Shown here one piece after another: positions 30,601 to 42,935 of a stretch of DNA of 64,000 nucleotides. The position numbers were made by a program, and so were the translations under genes. The DNA lies in NCBI GenBank assembly GCA_032191485.1, contig JAVDOI010000003.1, positions 14,511,813-14,575,812 on the forward strand. The letters run 5' to 3'. Origin of the DNA: Leptoclinus maculatus (taxonomy: Eukaryota > Chordata > Actinopteri > Perciformes > Stichaeidae). Every line of letters starts with the position of its first letter. Positions within the stretch are counted from its first letter, which is position 1. The notes beneath the pieces were generated by a model. It searched no databases and was not told the DNA's origin. It saw only the letters and a list, made by a program, of their open reading frames with translations.

Positions 30601-31623
30601 GTCACGGATTAAGGGGAAGTGGGGGAGGGGGTTCAAGGCCATGTGACAGATGATCATCCTCTCTTTGGGATGTGAGCTGCTTGTCACAAAGGTCTGCCAT
30701 AGATCCGTGTTGTTTTTTCCACAAACATGCCAAAGCTTCTCTTGCATCCCGTTGCGTACGATCACTGTTTGCACTTGTAGTCTGAAACAAAATCTTTACC
30801 CCTGATTTAGAAGGCACTTACAATGCATTAGCCTTGTGGTAATTACTAGAAACTCAATTAGAAGAAACCGCTGAAGACCAAGACCAAACTGGAGGGCTTA
30901 AGCTGCAACGCTGGTAAATGGATTTGGAGTTAATTTAGTGAGTCAGAGGGTGAAACAGCCATCAGTGATGTTTTAAGCTGCAGCAAGCAACCTGAGCGCT
31001 CAGAGTTCCGTACTGTAGGCTGATCTCCTCTCTAGTCTGCTCTCAAACTGGCATTCAGCTTCACTTTTGGTTTGAGTTTTAGAATTAAATTGCTCTGGGA
31101 ATTTCTTTTTACGCATCTATGTGCTGCCTGTTAGCACACACCCTTTGCATGTTGGTGCATGTGGCAATCCTTCATTCAACAATTCGTTGTATATTTTCTC
31201 GCCGATGTTTACACATGTGTGCTGTAGATGTTACCGTCTACGCTTCAGGTCTTGTTCAGAAAGGAAGTGGTGTATTTTATCCATGGCTCTTTGTATGTTC
31301 TCCAACATGCCCTCGGGACATTTTTATGACCTTAGGCATTGCCTGTCTGTTTCTGGTGAATATCTATATTCCAGTCTTCCAGCGTACGTGATGTTTTTGT
31401 TTCAGTTTCTGGTGATTTGTAGAGCACAGTTGATGGTATTCATTTGTGATCGATACTCATATTGATATTTGATAGTAATAGTTTTTATTTTAAGGATCCT
31501 TTACATTTTTATTTCAAAGTATTGTGACCAAAATACTAGATGTACTGAGTGGGACATTTTCCAGAGGAAGACTAAACCTGTCAGCGTTCTGTTGTGAATA
31601 ATCAAAGACAATGGTGAGGTAGT
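24611..31623. other. Gene-free DNA right of ctsl.1
   Basis: No exon or RNA gene could be supported. The DNA is largely single-copy-looking with few recognisable transposons. 27120-27560 is AT-rich with several homeodomain-type ATTAG/TAATTA motifs and no open frame, as in many vertebrate conserved non-coding elements, but conservation cannot be judged here. A GT run lies at 28251-28271. The long plus-strand frames at 29640-30200 fall in a pyrimidine-rich (CT) region and are compositional artefacts. Confidence 0.5.
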
Positions 31624-32080
31624 AGTGCTGCAACTAACTTTCATTATCCATTGACGACAAATAATGACGATAATGACGATAATTCGGTCAATAAAATCGT
31701 AAAATAGTGAAAAATGTCTGTACCAATTCACTAAAACTCAAGCTGATATCCTCAAATTGCTTGTTTTGTCCCATTAACAGTCTGAAACCCAAAGATATTA
31801 CGTTTAATATCACACAAGAAGAAAGAAAAGCAGCAAATCTTCACAATTTTGTGCATTCTTAAATCTAAATTATTGGCCCTTATATGGTCACATTGCGTTT
31901 TTTATGTTTGTAATTCTGCTCCTGTTAAGCACTTTGTGACTAATGTCTGTGATAAGCGCTTTATAAATAACTCTCACTTACTTACTTACAATTGAGAATC
32001 TGGAACCAATTTGGAAATAAAAATAAAAATAGTTGCAGATGCATTTCAATTGTACGGTGGATTTCTGTGACTTCATTTCT
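31624..32080 (+). repeat. Fish interspersed repeat interrupted by a LINE-like 3' tail
   Basis: The left part (AGTGCTGCAACTAACTTTCA, GTGAAAAATGTCTGTACCA, CCTCAAATTGCTTGTTTTGT, ACCCAAAGATATTACGTTTA) is the well-known teleost repeat that starts GTGCTGCAACTAACGATTAT; its end returns at 31988-32080 (GAGAATCTGGAACCAATTTG, AGTTGCAGATGCATTTCA). Between them, about 31855-31987, is a foreign segment with AAGCACTTTGTGACTAATG and AAGCGCTTTATAAATAA, the usual 3' tail of fish L2/CR1-type retroposons or their SINEs. One element inserted into another. Confidence 0.65.
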
Positions 32081-32380
32081 CATAAGTTATGAGATATATA
32101 TATTTACAGATATCCTGATACATGAGAGAAACTAAAATCAGCCGTTAACTTTAGCCTTACTGGTGTATTGGTCAGGCTTTAGTGGTGTGTACCTCAGACA
32201 CCTGTATACGTATTGGGACTGCAATGTACAGCAAGCTGCTAAGTCGTACCACATATTGGACACTGTCATCTAAATCCATGAAGAGAGAGGTACAGTGAGC
32301 AGATGGACTGCACCTTGTAGAAAGTGTGGGTGGTAGAGCCTGCATGTTGCTCCTATTGGTGCCAGCATGTGTGCTGGCGT

Positions 32381-32412
<32 letters not shown>

Positions 32413-32762
32413 TCACGCATGTGCTACTGCTCTTGGTTTTTGCCTTGGCGTGAAGTTGTGTGTGTCCTGTGTGCTGGTGAGTGGGTGTGCATCGTGAGAG
32501 CACTGCTGTGCCTCCCTCTTCTGGGGACCAGATGGTGATGGAGCCGGTCGCGCCACCCAACTGTTTCTGACATCATCACTCAAAGACAAAAGTAGTCAGA
32601 GAGAGACAGAAAGAGCATTTCTGATACTTAAACTTATGTTGTCAGAATATCCCAGTGTTGTGATTTTATACAATGATTTGAATCCCCTCTGAACAACCGG
32701 CACATTCTTCAAGGTGTTTGTGGATCGTCTACCCGCAGACACCGTTGAAGCTCTGAGACCTT

Positions 32763-32860
32763 AAAGTTACTACAAGGAACTGTCATTTGTGTTGATTCTG
32801 GCGGTCCCTGTGGACTAAAGTGGTAGTGTTTTCCAGCAGTCCCTTTACGAGACCAAAACC
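32763..32860 (+). repeat. Interspersed repeat copy left of the eef2kmt fragment
   Basis: The segment AACTGTCATTTGTGTTGATT, GGTCCCTGTGGACTAAAGTG, CAGTCCCTTTACGAGACC is closely matched in the same orientation at 34093-34190, giving two direct copies about 1.3 kb apart that flank the methyltransferase pseudogene. A CCCCTGTGGACTAAA-type end is common in percomorph genomes. Confidence 0.65.
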
Positions 32861-33077
32861 AAAACTTAGTTACACTGCATCATGCCATTTTCAGTAGTCG
32901 AGGAATTGTTCAAATCAGCAAATGAACTTAACAATACCACAATGTAAACATTCCTCATGGCCGGTAAGAAATTGTGCATTCAAATTTTACTTCCCTAAAC
33001 TATGTAAGTATTATCTGCAAAATGGGCCGTATCAAAAGTAATTATTAGTTGCCTGTGTATAAGATACACCTTGCTAA

Positions 33078-33180
33078 AAGCAGTGGTGGAAGAAGTATTC
33101 AGATCCTTTACTTAAGTACCGCACTGTGAAAATACTCAATTAAAAGTCCTGCGTTCAAAAACCACACTTAATTATAAGTA
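33078..33180 (+). repeat. Interspersed repeat fragment (GTGGAAGAAGTATTCAG family)
   Basis: AGTGGTGGAAGAAGTATTCA, GATCCTTTACTTAAGTACCG, AAATACTCAATTAAAAGTCC and TGCGTTCAAAAACCACACTT match a highly repeated percomorph element. The same family appears inverted at the left of both tandem-duplication copies (17741-17882 and 19990-20152). Confidence 0.75.
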
Positions 33181-33185
33181 TGTAC

Positions 33186-33372
33186 GTTTCGACCCGCCTG
33201 AGGAGAAAAGGCTTTTAAATCACTTCTTAAAACACATTTTTACAGACTGGCTTTTATGTGATGTCGACGCGTTATTGCTTTATTTTATTATTGATATTAT
33301 TTTCTTTCATATCGATTGTTTTGTTTGTTGCTGTATAAATAAAGTTATTATTACTAATATTATTATTATTGA
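33186..33372 (+). repeat. LINE 3' end remnant with reading-frame scrap and (ATT)n tail
   Basis: The stretch AATCACTTCTTAAAACACAT, TTTTACAGACTGGCTTTTAT can be read as NHFLKTHFYRLAFM then stop, which resembles the last residues of reverse transcriptases of fish non-LTR elements. It is followed by an AT-rich 3' UTR, ATAAATAAAG and an imperfect (TTA)n tail ending just before the eef2kmt exon. The match is by short peptide only. Confidence 0.45.
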
Positions 33373-33400
33373 CATGTGGGTGTTGTTTCTCGCCCTGCAG

Positions 33401-33879
33401 TCCAGCGGTGAAGCGGTCAGTCTGCTGGAAAACGACGCTCTGATCTCCGATGGGACCACCGGCCTGGTGACGTGGGATGCCTCTCTGTACCTGGCCGAGT
33501 GGGCTCTGGACCACCGGCAGACCTTCACCGGCAGACCTTCACCGGCAGACCTTCACCGGCAGGTATCCTAAAACTCCTAAAAACCACCACGAGATGAGAG
33601 AAACAGTTTGTTTATGACCGCGTCCCTCAACTCTCTTTTTGCAGACGGTTCTGGAGCTGGGCAGCGGCCTGGGTTTGACCGGCATCACCATCTGTCACTC
33701 CTGCGGCCCGAACAGATACGTCTTCAGCGACTGTCACCCCTGAGTCCTGCAGAAGCTGAGAGACAACATCCGGCTGAACGGTCTGACCGAGCAGACGGTC
33801 GCCGTGGAGGAGCTGCACTGGACCTCAGTGACGGAGGAGGAGATCGCTCAGATCGGGGCCGACATCATCATCGCTGCAG
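33401..33879 (+). pseudogene. eef2kmt: Two-exon pseudogene fragment of EEF2KMT (FAM86-type protein-lysine methyltransferase)
   Basis: EEF2KMT methylates a lysine of translation elongation factor 2. Exon-like blocks 33401-33562 and 33645-33879, separated by an 82-bp GT-AG intron, encode ALISDGTTGLVTWDASLYLA then EWALDHRQTF, and TVLELGSGLGLTG (SAM-binding motif I), NRYVFSDCHP, and GADIIIAA near the end of the second. These fit the middle of the vertebrate protein. It is broken. An in-frame TGA at 33741-33743 stands where the family has a residue after DCH-S/P. A 14-bp unit is repeated about 3.6 times at the end of the first block (33509-33562), adding residues before the donor. No upstream exon (a LINE tail abuts) and no downstream exon with the DVLY region was found. 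The retained intron rules out retroposition, so this is a duplicated DNA fragment. Confidence 0.9.
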
Positions 33880-34092
33880 GTCAGAGTCCAGATGATCCGT
33901 TCTGAAGGATCGATATCAGAGATGAAAACACTGAGACGGAACCAAAAGAATCAGCTGAAAGAAGCTAAAACGCTTCATAGAGTTTGGTCACAAAGTAATC
34001 TGATCCATCGTTAAAATAAAAATATTGATTGATTCATCTTTAACAGAAGTCTCACAACTTAGAAGCTTGAACAAATGAATCATTTGCTTTTT

Positions 34093-34190
34093 CAAGAAAC
34101 TTTCATTTAGTGTTGGTTCTGTCGCCCCCTGTGGACTAAACTGGTGTTTCAGAGCACCAGAGTCCCTTTAGAAAACCTCTCATTTTACTG
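34093..34190 (+). repeat. Interspersed repeat copy right of the eef2kmt fragment
   Basis: AACTTTCATTTAGTGTTGGT, CGCCCCCTGTGGACTAAACT and CAGAGTCCCTTTAGAAAACC match the copy at 32763-32860 in direct orientation. Confidence 0.65.
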
Positions 34191-37100
34191 CAGCAGGGTC
34201 TGACAGTCTGCCCCTCTCAGTCCTGGTTCTGGTTCTCCCGTGCCTCCCTTCCCTCCAGCGGGTCCAGCAATACGTCCTAGTCTACGTCCTGCGTACGCAT
34301 ACATGGAATTTGACTCCGGTTACACATTGCTCTCATCGTACATACGTACATAGAATATACAAATAAACAAGAGAAATATAAAAACAAGGACATTAAAGAC
34401 AACAAAGTAGAACAGAGAAACTAAGCATAAACATTTAACTACTATGTACAATATAAATAGATATCGAAGAATATATATGAGCATAGAGAACATAAAGAAC
34501 AACAACAATGACAACGGACAATGGATTCGGGACAGAAAGTTTACTGATCTTGTGGGGAGTCGGGGCAGTCCCCCAGGATTAGTCCCCCAGGATTAGTCCC
34601 CTGTTGCAGTGGTTTGCACTGGCTGAATTGTTGTTACTCCAGCTCATCAGTAGTAGAAGTAGTCACACATGAAGATTATAAGATGTCAGTGTTAGCTCAG
34701 AAAAACAGCTCTGTTTTCAGCCATGTGATGATGCATTTTTTCAGGCTTTTTGAATTTTATTTTTTATCTTAAGAAGAAGGAGAATTTTCTTAACCCATTA
34801 TAATGTTATGTTTTAGTTGAAACAATTGAAGGAAGGTATTGTTTAATGGTCATTTTTGGAGGTTGTAGTGCTTTTGAATTGTATTGAGTCAATCTGAGAG
34901 GTGTTTTTAATACCAAGTTTCTAGACAAAGCAAAAGAACGATAACAATAAGTAATGCATGTAAGTTAATGCTGAAGGGAAATAGAAGTAAATGTATATCT
35001 GGTAATTCTGTTGGACCCGATCCATCCCATATTGCAGCAGGAACAGGTTTTGGCCAATTATCTGAAATTCAGGATTACAACTCTACTTTGTGCTTTTTGT
35101 GCTTCTGTTCCCTGCGTTAGTGATTAATTATAGATAAAAACAAATGCTTTTTTTGTATTCTAAACGCAATTCTAGCCGTTTGATTTTTACAAAATGTCTA
35201 CTAAACAAATAAAACAGCCATTACATCCGAGACCGGGGAGACGCGGAAAACATTTTGGAAGAGATTCATGGCCACAGTAATGTGCTAGAATAAAGAACTG
35301 TGTTAGCCAGGGCTGTTTGCTCAGCATTAGTGATGGCAACTCGCTTTCCCCATCATTTCACTGTTCAAGTGCATGCTGTGCAATATGATAGGGACAGGTG
35401 CGCAAATTACACAAGGGGAGCTAATCACCAGCCACACTCAGCTGACAGGCTGACACTACCTTGTGATGCTTTGCCTTCACTTCTCTCCAAAGAGTGTCTA
35501 ATTGCATGTGCAGGCAATATGCTGAACGACAACACGCCTCGGCAACATTATGGGCCATGAATCAGAGAGCCCATTGGAATATGAAGCAATAATTATTTAT
35601 AGAGATTATTGCTTTAACAGGCAACAACCATGTCATGTTTAATTTGTCCTGAATCTGGACATAGAAATATCTACTAATTGACTCGATCTAATTGTAAATG
35701 TATATGTAAAGCTCAACATATTATACATCTCTTGGTTCAGTCTTCCCAAAACTAACTGCAGTGGAAATGATACAGGAGCTTCATTTTCCTCCCATGCAGC
35801 CTGAACTCGTCCAACATTACCACAATCCCTCAGGTCCAAAATTACAACCACACTTCGGCGGATTGAGGCTCAGCTCGCACATAAAGGTCATACCTGACTA
35901 TTAATGAGTACCTTTGTACCGGTCTCAATCTCTGGAGCTTGCTAATTGAGCTAGCATCTCTTTCCCTACATCCCTTGGATGTACACGCCGACACACACGG
36001 ACAAGACAGCTGATAAAAATGTGTCTTTTTTTTCCTCTCCGACGCTGCTGACTGTGATGGCGTAGCTAAATAAGGCCTGCGATGGACGCCGTGCCAGGCA
36101 GAAGAGTCCAAGCCCACCAATTCCCCTTCCCTCACCGCCTGGTGCGCAGTGCAATGGCCAATCAACTGCTCACACAAAGCAGGAATTAGCATATTCCCTG
36201 GCACAAAATCACTCCCTTAATTGCAGCTGCATTGAGCCCCTGTTCTCCACACCCCCTCTCCATTCCACTATTTCTCTATCTCTGTTTTTTTTTTTGCACT
36301 CTCCCCATCACCAGCCTCTCCAAGTGTGTGTTTTTCTGTTATTTTTTCACGTTCCACTTCGTCCCCCCCCTCCAATCATTCAGTCTTCATCAGACGGCCA
36401 TTGTGTGAGCTCACAGAGAGAGGAAGATCGGGGCTGGGAATGTGTTTTGCATGCTGTACTATAGGAACAAGGTTGTCAGTCTCAAATGATGCTCTCATAA
36501 TCAGCACATTGGAGCTGGGTTGCTGCACAGAATGACAATATCAGCGGTATGTACATTTCTGTGGTCTCCCTTTTTGGCCTGTCAATCTTTCTTTATCTCT
36601 CTCGGTTTGTGCTGACTCACGCTGCTTCCCTTTCTATTCCAACGTTTTTGTTTGTGTCTTTTGGTCTTTCCGTCATGCTTTACTGTTCTTGTGCAAATCT
36701 CCTTCTGCTTGCCCCTTGCTTTGGCTCCAGTGTTTCATCTCCATCTTTCGCTCCCGGATCCGCCACGCCTCTGTGTCTCGGTTTACCCATTTCCTGCTTT
36801 ACCTTTCTGTCTTGAACTCTCTTTCTTGTGTTAATTACAGGCAGCAAAGAGCAAGGTGGGACTTGAATGGTTTCTTTAATGCTTGTTTTGTTTCCCTGAG
36901 TGGCTGGGTGTGCTATTAGCATACTGTGCTCTCAAGTTCTCTTTCACTATCCCATCTTCCCCGACTAATAATATGCTCAGAACAGCATAACACAAACCCT
37001 AGTTAAGATTATTCTCCAAGTCAAGCCTTCAGTCCCACTGTTCCATTGTTCAAAGTATCCCCACCCAGAGTTCCTCCCGTACTGTCATATTCATGTGAAT

Positions 37101-37368
37101 CTTCTTTTCATACAATCATGCTAGTGTGTAAGCCTGCTAACTCTGTTATCATTGCTGGGCTCAAAAACCCATCTCTGCTAACACCGTCACAGCTTTATCT
37201 CTCATGCCGTGTACTGTCACAGTTGTGGTGTGTCTGTCTACCTCTGTTGTTGCTTGTAGTTGGTCTCCCAGCATTCCTGTTATGGTGGCAGTGTTTATTC
37301 TGCCAGTTAAAGACGAGGCAGAGACAGCATCACTCATCCCTGTGTTGTGGAAAGTGGCTGTGGGGAGA

Positions 37369-37409
<41 letters not shown>

Positions 37410-37680
37410 CAGTCACATTTCAGACTGTAAAGAGTCCCAGGTGGTTTACACAGTTGTGCGTCTGAGATAAGCTGGGGTCTTGACTGCTGTTATGCAGAAT
37501 TTCCATACATTTGGAAGACTCATGCTGGGATGCAGGCACCACTTCAGTGGTCTCACATCCAATAGGATGGATGTATAAGGTTCGCCTATACTGAAAAGCT
37601 CTGCATCCGACCAGTTCACTCTGGCAGCTTCACTTCCAATGGAATATTTAAAACTGACCAATAAAGCAAAGAAAGAAAAA
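34191..37680. other. Gene-free DNA
   Basis: No exon was supported. 34250-34540 is AT-rich with a repeat-like look. 34567-34601 holds a short tandem repeat around GTCCCCCAGGATTA. 35300-35560 and 36180-36240 are non-repetitive with balanced composition and could be regulatory, without proof. A GA microsatellite lies at 37371-37405. Confidence 0.5.
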
Positions 37681-38075
37681 ACATTTAAAACAGGCGGAAG
37701 GTTGAGTGATATGAATAAAATCCTCCATGAAGGTAAATGTTTTATCTCAACATCAGTAGCCCCTTATGTCATGACATAGTACAGTTTGGGGAAAATCTAT
37801 TAAGAAACTGTGGATAAAATAACCAGACGTATCTGATTTGGGCCAAACCGGCAAATTAAATACATGAAAAGTCAAGGTATTTTATCGCATTGATCCAAAA
37901 CTCATAAAAATCTTATACTACCATAAAGCACCCCTGCTCATTGATTTGCAACATTGCCCACAAAGGCCCAACAGAAGCAGAGATATTTAACATATACAGT
38001 AGCAACCACAATATAAACAAAATCTCTGAACTATCTATCATCTCACGGTATATATCGTCATATCATCCATCCCTC
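37681..38075 (-). repeat. Possible interspersed repeat ending in a CGATATATACC-type terminus
   Basis: The right end, CGGTATATATCGTCATATCA then TCCATCCCT (38047-38075), is the reverse complement of an AGGGATGGATGATATGACGA start that is typical of a common fish repeat. The left limit is not clear. The body is AT-rich without coding capacity. Confidence 0.4.
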
Positions 38076-41000
38076 CGTAGAATTTGAGCACGTCAGACTT
38101 TGATACCTCTTAGTATAAAAAAAAGACTCAGATTTGGTGAAAGCGCATATATATCTCTATAGATATATATATAGAGAGAGAGATATATATCACGAAGATA
38201 TACTGCAAACACTTGAGCCACTTATTTTTTAATTAATTAGGATACATTATTACTGTCATTGTATTAGGGATGCTGAATTATTCTCTCTTTAGACTGGTGT
38301 GTTTATAATCACTTGGATGAACTCCCGAGTATGTGGTACGTAGGATGTGTATATGATATTCATAGGTATGCGGATATTAGCTGTCTTACTGACACACGTA
38401 AACATCCAATCCTGTGCAATTTGCAGTTTGTGGTAGTAGTTGGCATTTGTGTTTTAAATAATTTTCAAAGTTCCCCTTCAAGCGTGGTGACGGCAGTTTC
38501 TATGTCTTCATTCATCCACTGTCTCTTTGATCAATTCAAAGCTAAGAGAAAGCCTACACCAATTACTCTAAAACTAACCTGTCACAAATTGCTTTTGTTA
38601 TTAGCATATCAAGTCTGTTATGATTACAGTGCAATACTCCAGCACGAAGAATTGAATCCTAAATATATCCTCCTCTTTTCCACATAAATAATAAGTAATT
38701 CCACATGTCGATGCTCTTCCTTGTTCACACTGACAGTTTAATAGTGTAATACAAAGGCTTGAAAAAATGTGGGTATGAAAATAATTGTAAAAACAGCCTG
38801 AGGACATTTATAGTAGATGTTGCATAAAACATATCTCCGCTATTGCAATTTTGGATATAGTTACTGGAAATCACAGTCATGGATATAACAACAAAAGTTG
38901 AATTTTGAATAATAAAAACCATAATGAGGAAACTCAATGCTAGAATGAGTTTCTGTTTCACCTTTTTGATCTGGTTCTACAGTGCCATCTTGTTCATGAA
39001 TCTCAATAAGCCTGGCTCTCTGGTATCAACACTGTTTAAACTGGAAGGCCTGAACAAATAGCCTCTTTATTAATAATGCTTGACAGGGCTTCTGGTTGGA
39101 AGCTAAAGGCTCATTAGAACACACTAACTAGTCCCTGGTAGCAGAGACGCATGGCTGCTGCTGGTCTCTAATAAAGAACGGCCTAATTGGCTAATTACAT
39201 TCACAGACAAAGCTCATGAGTGCTTTGCTTATGGACCTCGTTTCAAAAGGCCAGTATTTAAAATGCGCAGCGTAAAACTAGGGTGGCTCTTAAGGAAGCT
39301 TGCTGAATAATGAACACACAATTGCACATTGGCAAATGCAAGTGCACTCACGCCACCACACACACACACACACACACACACACTAACGTGCACAATTTAT
39401 TGGAAGAAAAAGGAGCAGTGACTTTACATCATGCAGCCTATTAAGGAAAATGCATTCATTAACGTGCTTTGTGTCTAAACTCTTAGTAGACTCGACCAAT
39501 CTAACTGATTGAGAGCGAATTATTTTTGAATGATGTGACAAGAGCATTTGCGTATCTCTTCAATCAGTCTCTTTGTTCTGTGGCTCTTCAAAAGTTAGCA
39601 GGTTGACAACCCATTTCTGGGAAATTTTACACTCCGCTCCAACTTTTTGAAATAGGTCCCAGTAGTGAGCTAAATAAAGCAGAGATGGGAGAGCTGGAAG
39701 ATGAAGAGCTGGATAAAAAGAGGGGGTGGGGGGGGGGGGGGTAGGGGAGGAGGCGACAGAGTATAGCTGACCTGACAGGAAGTCTTTGACAGGGACCCAC
39801 ACGGCAGGTAGCAGAGGTGCAGGACTCTGACACTGAAACTGAGCGCACAGTCATCCATCACCGTGGAAACTCCGCCTGTCAGTGTGGCAGGCCGGGGGAC
39901 AAAAAAGCGGTGCCGGGGCAGATGGGAAGGGAGAATGCTCCACCAGAGGAACCATGGTCAGAGAAAGAGACAGGACAGCAGCCACACACACACGCGCACA
40001 CACACACACACACACGTTAAAAGAAGGGCTAAAGTGTGTGTTGACCGATGGCCATCCCTGTCCCTCTGTCCACACTGCATACCGGCTGTCTGGAGGAAGT
40101 AGATACAACACATCCATCATTACACTCCCCCTGTCTTTGAGACCTCTACCCAGGCTGTGGTAGAAGTGCAAGTGTGTATGTTTCAGCATGTGTGTGTGTG
40201 TGAGTGTGTGCATTTGGCATGGGGTAGGCAGTCTTTTTCTGCCTCTGTCCTCTGCATGTTTTCCATGACTGGCTACCATTATGTGAAGACAAAAGGAGGA
40301 CCAAGAGCATTCATTTAATTGGGCTGATCTTCTTGTTGTCTTATTTACAAGTGCAAACAAGTATTGGAGTGTATGAGAACATTTATATAACCATTGTTTA
40401 CTTTTCAAGTCCCCGCGGGAAAGGGAATGATTAACATTTCATCTGACAACATTGTCTCTGGTGTGTGTCGCTGTGTTACAGAATCTCACAACACAATCAC
40501 ACAACGCTTTCAAGCCAATCAATAACAATCACACTTATTCGGATCTGGCCCGAGCTGTGAGCTCTTCTGAGCTTACTCTCGGTCTTAATTTCAAAATCTG
40601 ATCAAATTCACAATTAAGGCTGATTACAATCATCACCGGCTTGTTGTCAAAGGATTATTGGAACACAAACAAACTATTAACGGTCAGACAAACAAGTATG
40701 AGCAAACAACCAGCCTGTCATTATGGCCTTTTAGTCAATTTAATAATTGTTTGGCAGTGATAAAAAAGCTACTGTGGTTGAGTACAGTCCAAGTCTCTCA
40801 GGAGCAGCTATGGCGGAATTGCTGGTAATCGTCAACCAAGGTTTGACTGTTGTGCGACCAAACTGTTGTGGCCCTACAGGCCACAGCCGGACCGACTACA
40901 CCGCTTGTACGGTACATTGTGAGTAATTACATTTATTTTACACACACACACACACACTGAACAACCCAGTACACAGAGCACAAGTTTAATTTCCCACAAT

Positions 41001-42935
41001 TACTCCTCTGCCAGATCTGTTTCACTGTGTCAATTTTGAGGGAGCAGACCGCTTCATTTAATTTAGACACTGTAAATCACAGTGCTTAGATTCAACAGAA
41101 GATTAAAACGTAACTCAGTTTACAGTCTCTGAGGGAATAAAAAGGCAATCATCAGAGTTTCTTGTATCTCCATGCGAGGCAGATGTAGTGCAAACTGTGA
41201 TATTGATATTGCAGACCAACAGTCACGTAATCCTCTGTGATGATGACTGATGCTCGAGGTGCTACAGTCAAGGATCACTTCTGTGGCGAAATCTCTAGTG
41301 GCCACAAATTGAGATTAAACCCCAATTTACAAAAGTAGAGGCGTGACACAAAATGATGTCAGTGGATACAATATATAAAAGGAGTCAAAACAAAGGAAAA
41401 GGTTGCCGTGATTCTCTTTCCATCTTTTTCTCCTCACCTTCGATATTATAATTAGAAAATACTTCACCCGCATATATAATGATCGTCTTCTTTATTGCAT
41501 TGTCTTGTCCACTGTCTGAACTTGGGGTGTTATAAATTAAAGGTCAGACCATGACTGCCTTATTAATTTGATTAATCTCTGTATATATATATATATATTA
41601 TATATATATATCATGATACGAATTATATCGGTGAATACTTGTCTGCACCTGTAAGTCAGTTGTTGCTATTTCTAATCAGTTTGATCTAATGTAGGAGCAT
41701 TAACTTGCAACAACTGCATGTCCCAGGATGTAAGTTAATAGAAGCACAAGCACTAAATCACATCTCCACAGTCAGAATTCTTTGCTGGGGAGATTGTAAT
41801 CTGAAAGTATAGGAATCTTTAACTCCAGCCGTTTACTGCTTGTATCAGAATATCGGACGAGGGATAGATCATTCAAGACCTACAGTAACAGAAAGGGGGA
41901 GGGTGGCACTCTTCTGATCGATCTACTTCATCAATATTGAATCTGCTACACGAGGCTGGGGCACAGAAGGGAATGGGGAAGTAGGAGTGAAGCAAGACAT
42001 GAGCGGAAAAGAAAAAGACCAGACTTTTAGAAGTCAAATGCACCAAGGAGGTGGATTGTGAAATGAAAGGAGATACAAAGGAATCTGAGCTACTAATGCA
42101 GCCCTTGGGAGAGCTACGCAGCATTATCTATAATAGAGATGGAGGAAAGATAGACTAAATCACCAGTCGTAGCTCTTTTAGGACATTGCTTGTAACAGCA
42201 CTTAAACTGTCTCTAACTCCAGCAATAATGTGATTGTAGGCTTCAGACAACATCATAATTGTGCCTTTAAAACACTCTCAAATGCAATGTTTGTGTGTAA
42301 CTAAAGCAGTAATCAACACTTAAGACTTCATAGCAGTCCCTAGAGGCAGAGCTGCTCCTTACACATCTGTGAGTACTTCGAACTGACCAACATTGCTGTC
42401 CATAAAGTATCTGCACTCTCATTTTCATGGCTAAAAATTAAAACCCTTCCATGTCTTTAGGCCACTACACTTAAGATATTTATCTAATTGGCCCACATCA
42501 TATCACAGAGTATATTTATATGAGTACATCATCAAAATGGAGCAGCAGACACCCAGCTCTGATCTGTGGCTCGCCAGTCCATTAAAGCTCTTAAAGCATC
42601 AACTCAACAGGCATCACCCTGCTCAGCTCTATTACTGGAGTAAAAGGAGAGTCTGGCGAGATCGCAGTAATCCCCTCCTGTTGCTCTTCAGTAGTTTGAG
42701 TGATGTTCCCCTGAGGCTACTGTACATGAAGCAAGTGTGTGCAGGTACTTTTTGTCTTTTTGCCGTCCGAGCATGTCTGGAAATGGAAGCAGGCACAGTT
42801 CTACAGGGGTGCTTGAGGATGCTAAGCACCCTCAGACGAATATAGAGGCCGCCTGAGATGACTTTGTAGTAAAACTTTTCACCACATCTCTGCTAACTGG
42901 CACACAGTGCTACTCTAACTCTGTAATTGGAAGTG
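38076..42935. other. Gene-free DNA
   Basis: No exon was supported. It includes a TA-rich inverted patch at 38147-38190, CA runs at 39358-39383 and 39992-40015, a G tract at 39728-39741 and a (TA)n patch at 41582-41612. The stretch 39000-39310 is non-repetitive and rich in ATTAG/CTAATTGGCTAATTA-like motifs, a candidate regulatory element only. Confidence 0.5.

Noticed and set aside
31615..31627. TGAGGTAGTAGTG resembles the let-7 microRNA seed region
   Set aside because: The match stops after about 11-13 bases and there is no complementary arm nearby to form a hairpin. It also runs into the start of a known interspersed repeat.
37371..37405. GA repeat as a possible regulatory GAGA element
   Set aside because: Plain microsatellite with no other supporting signal.
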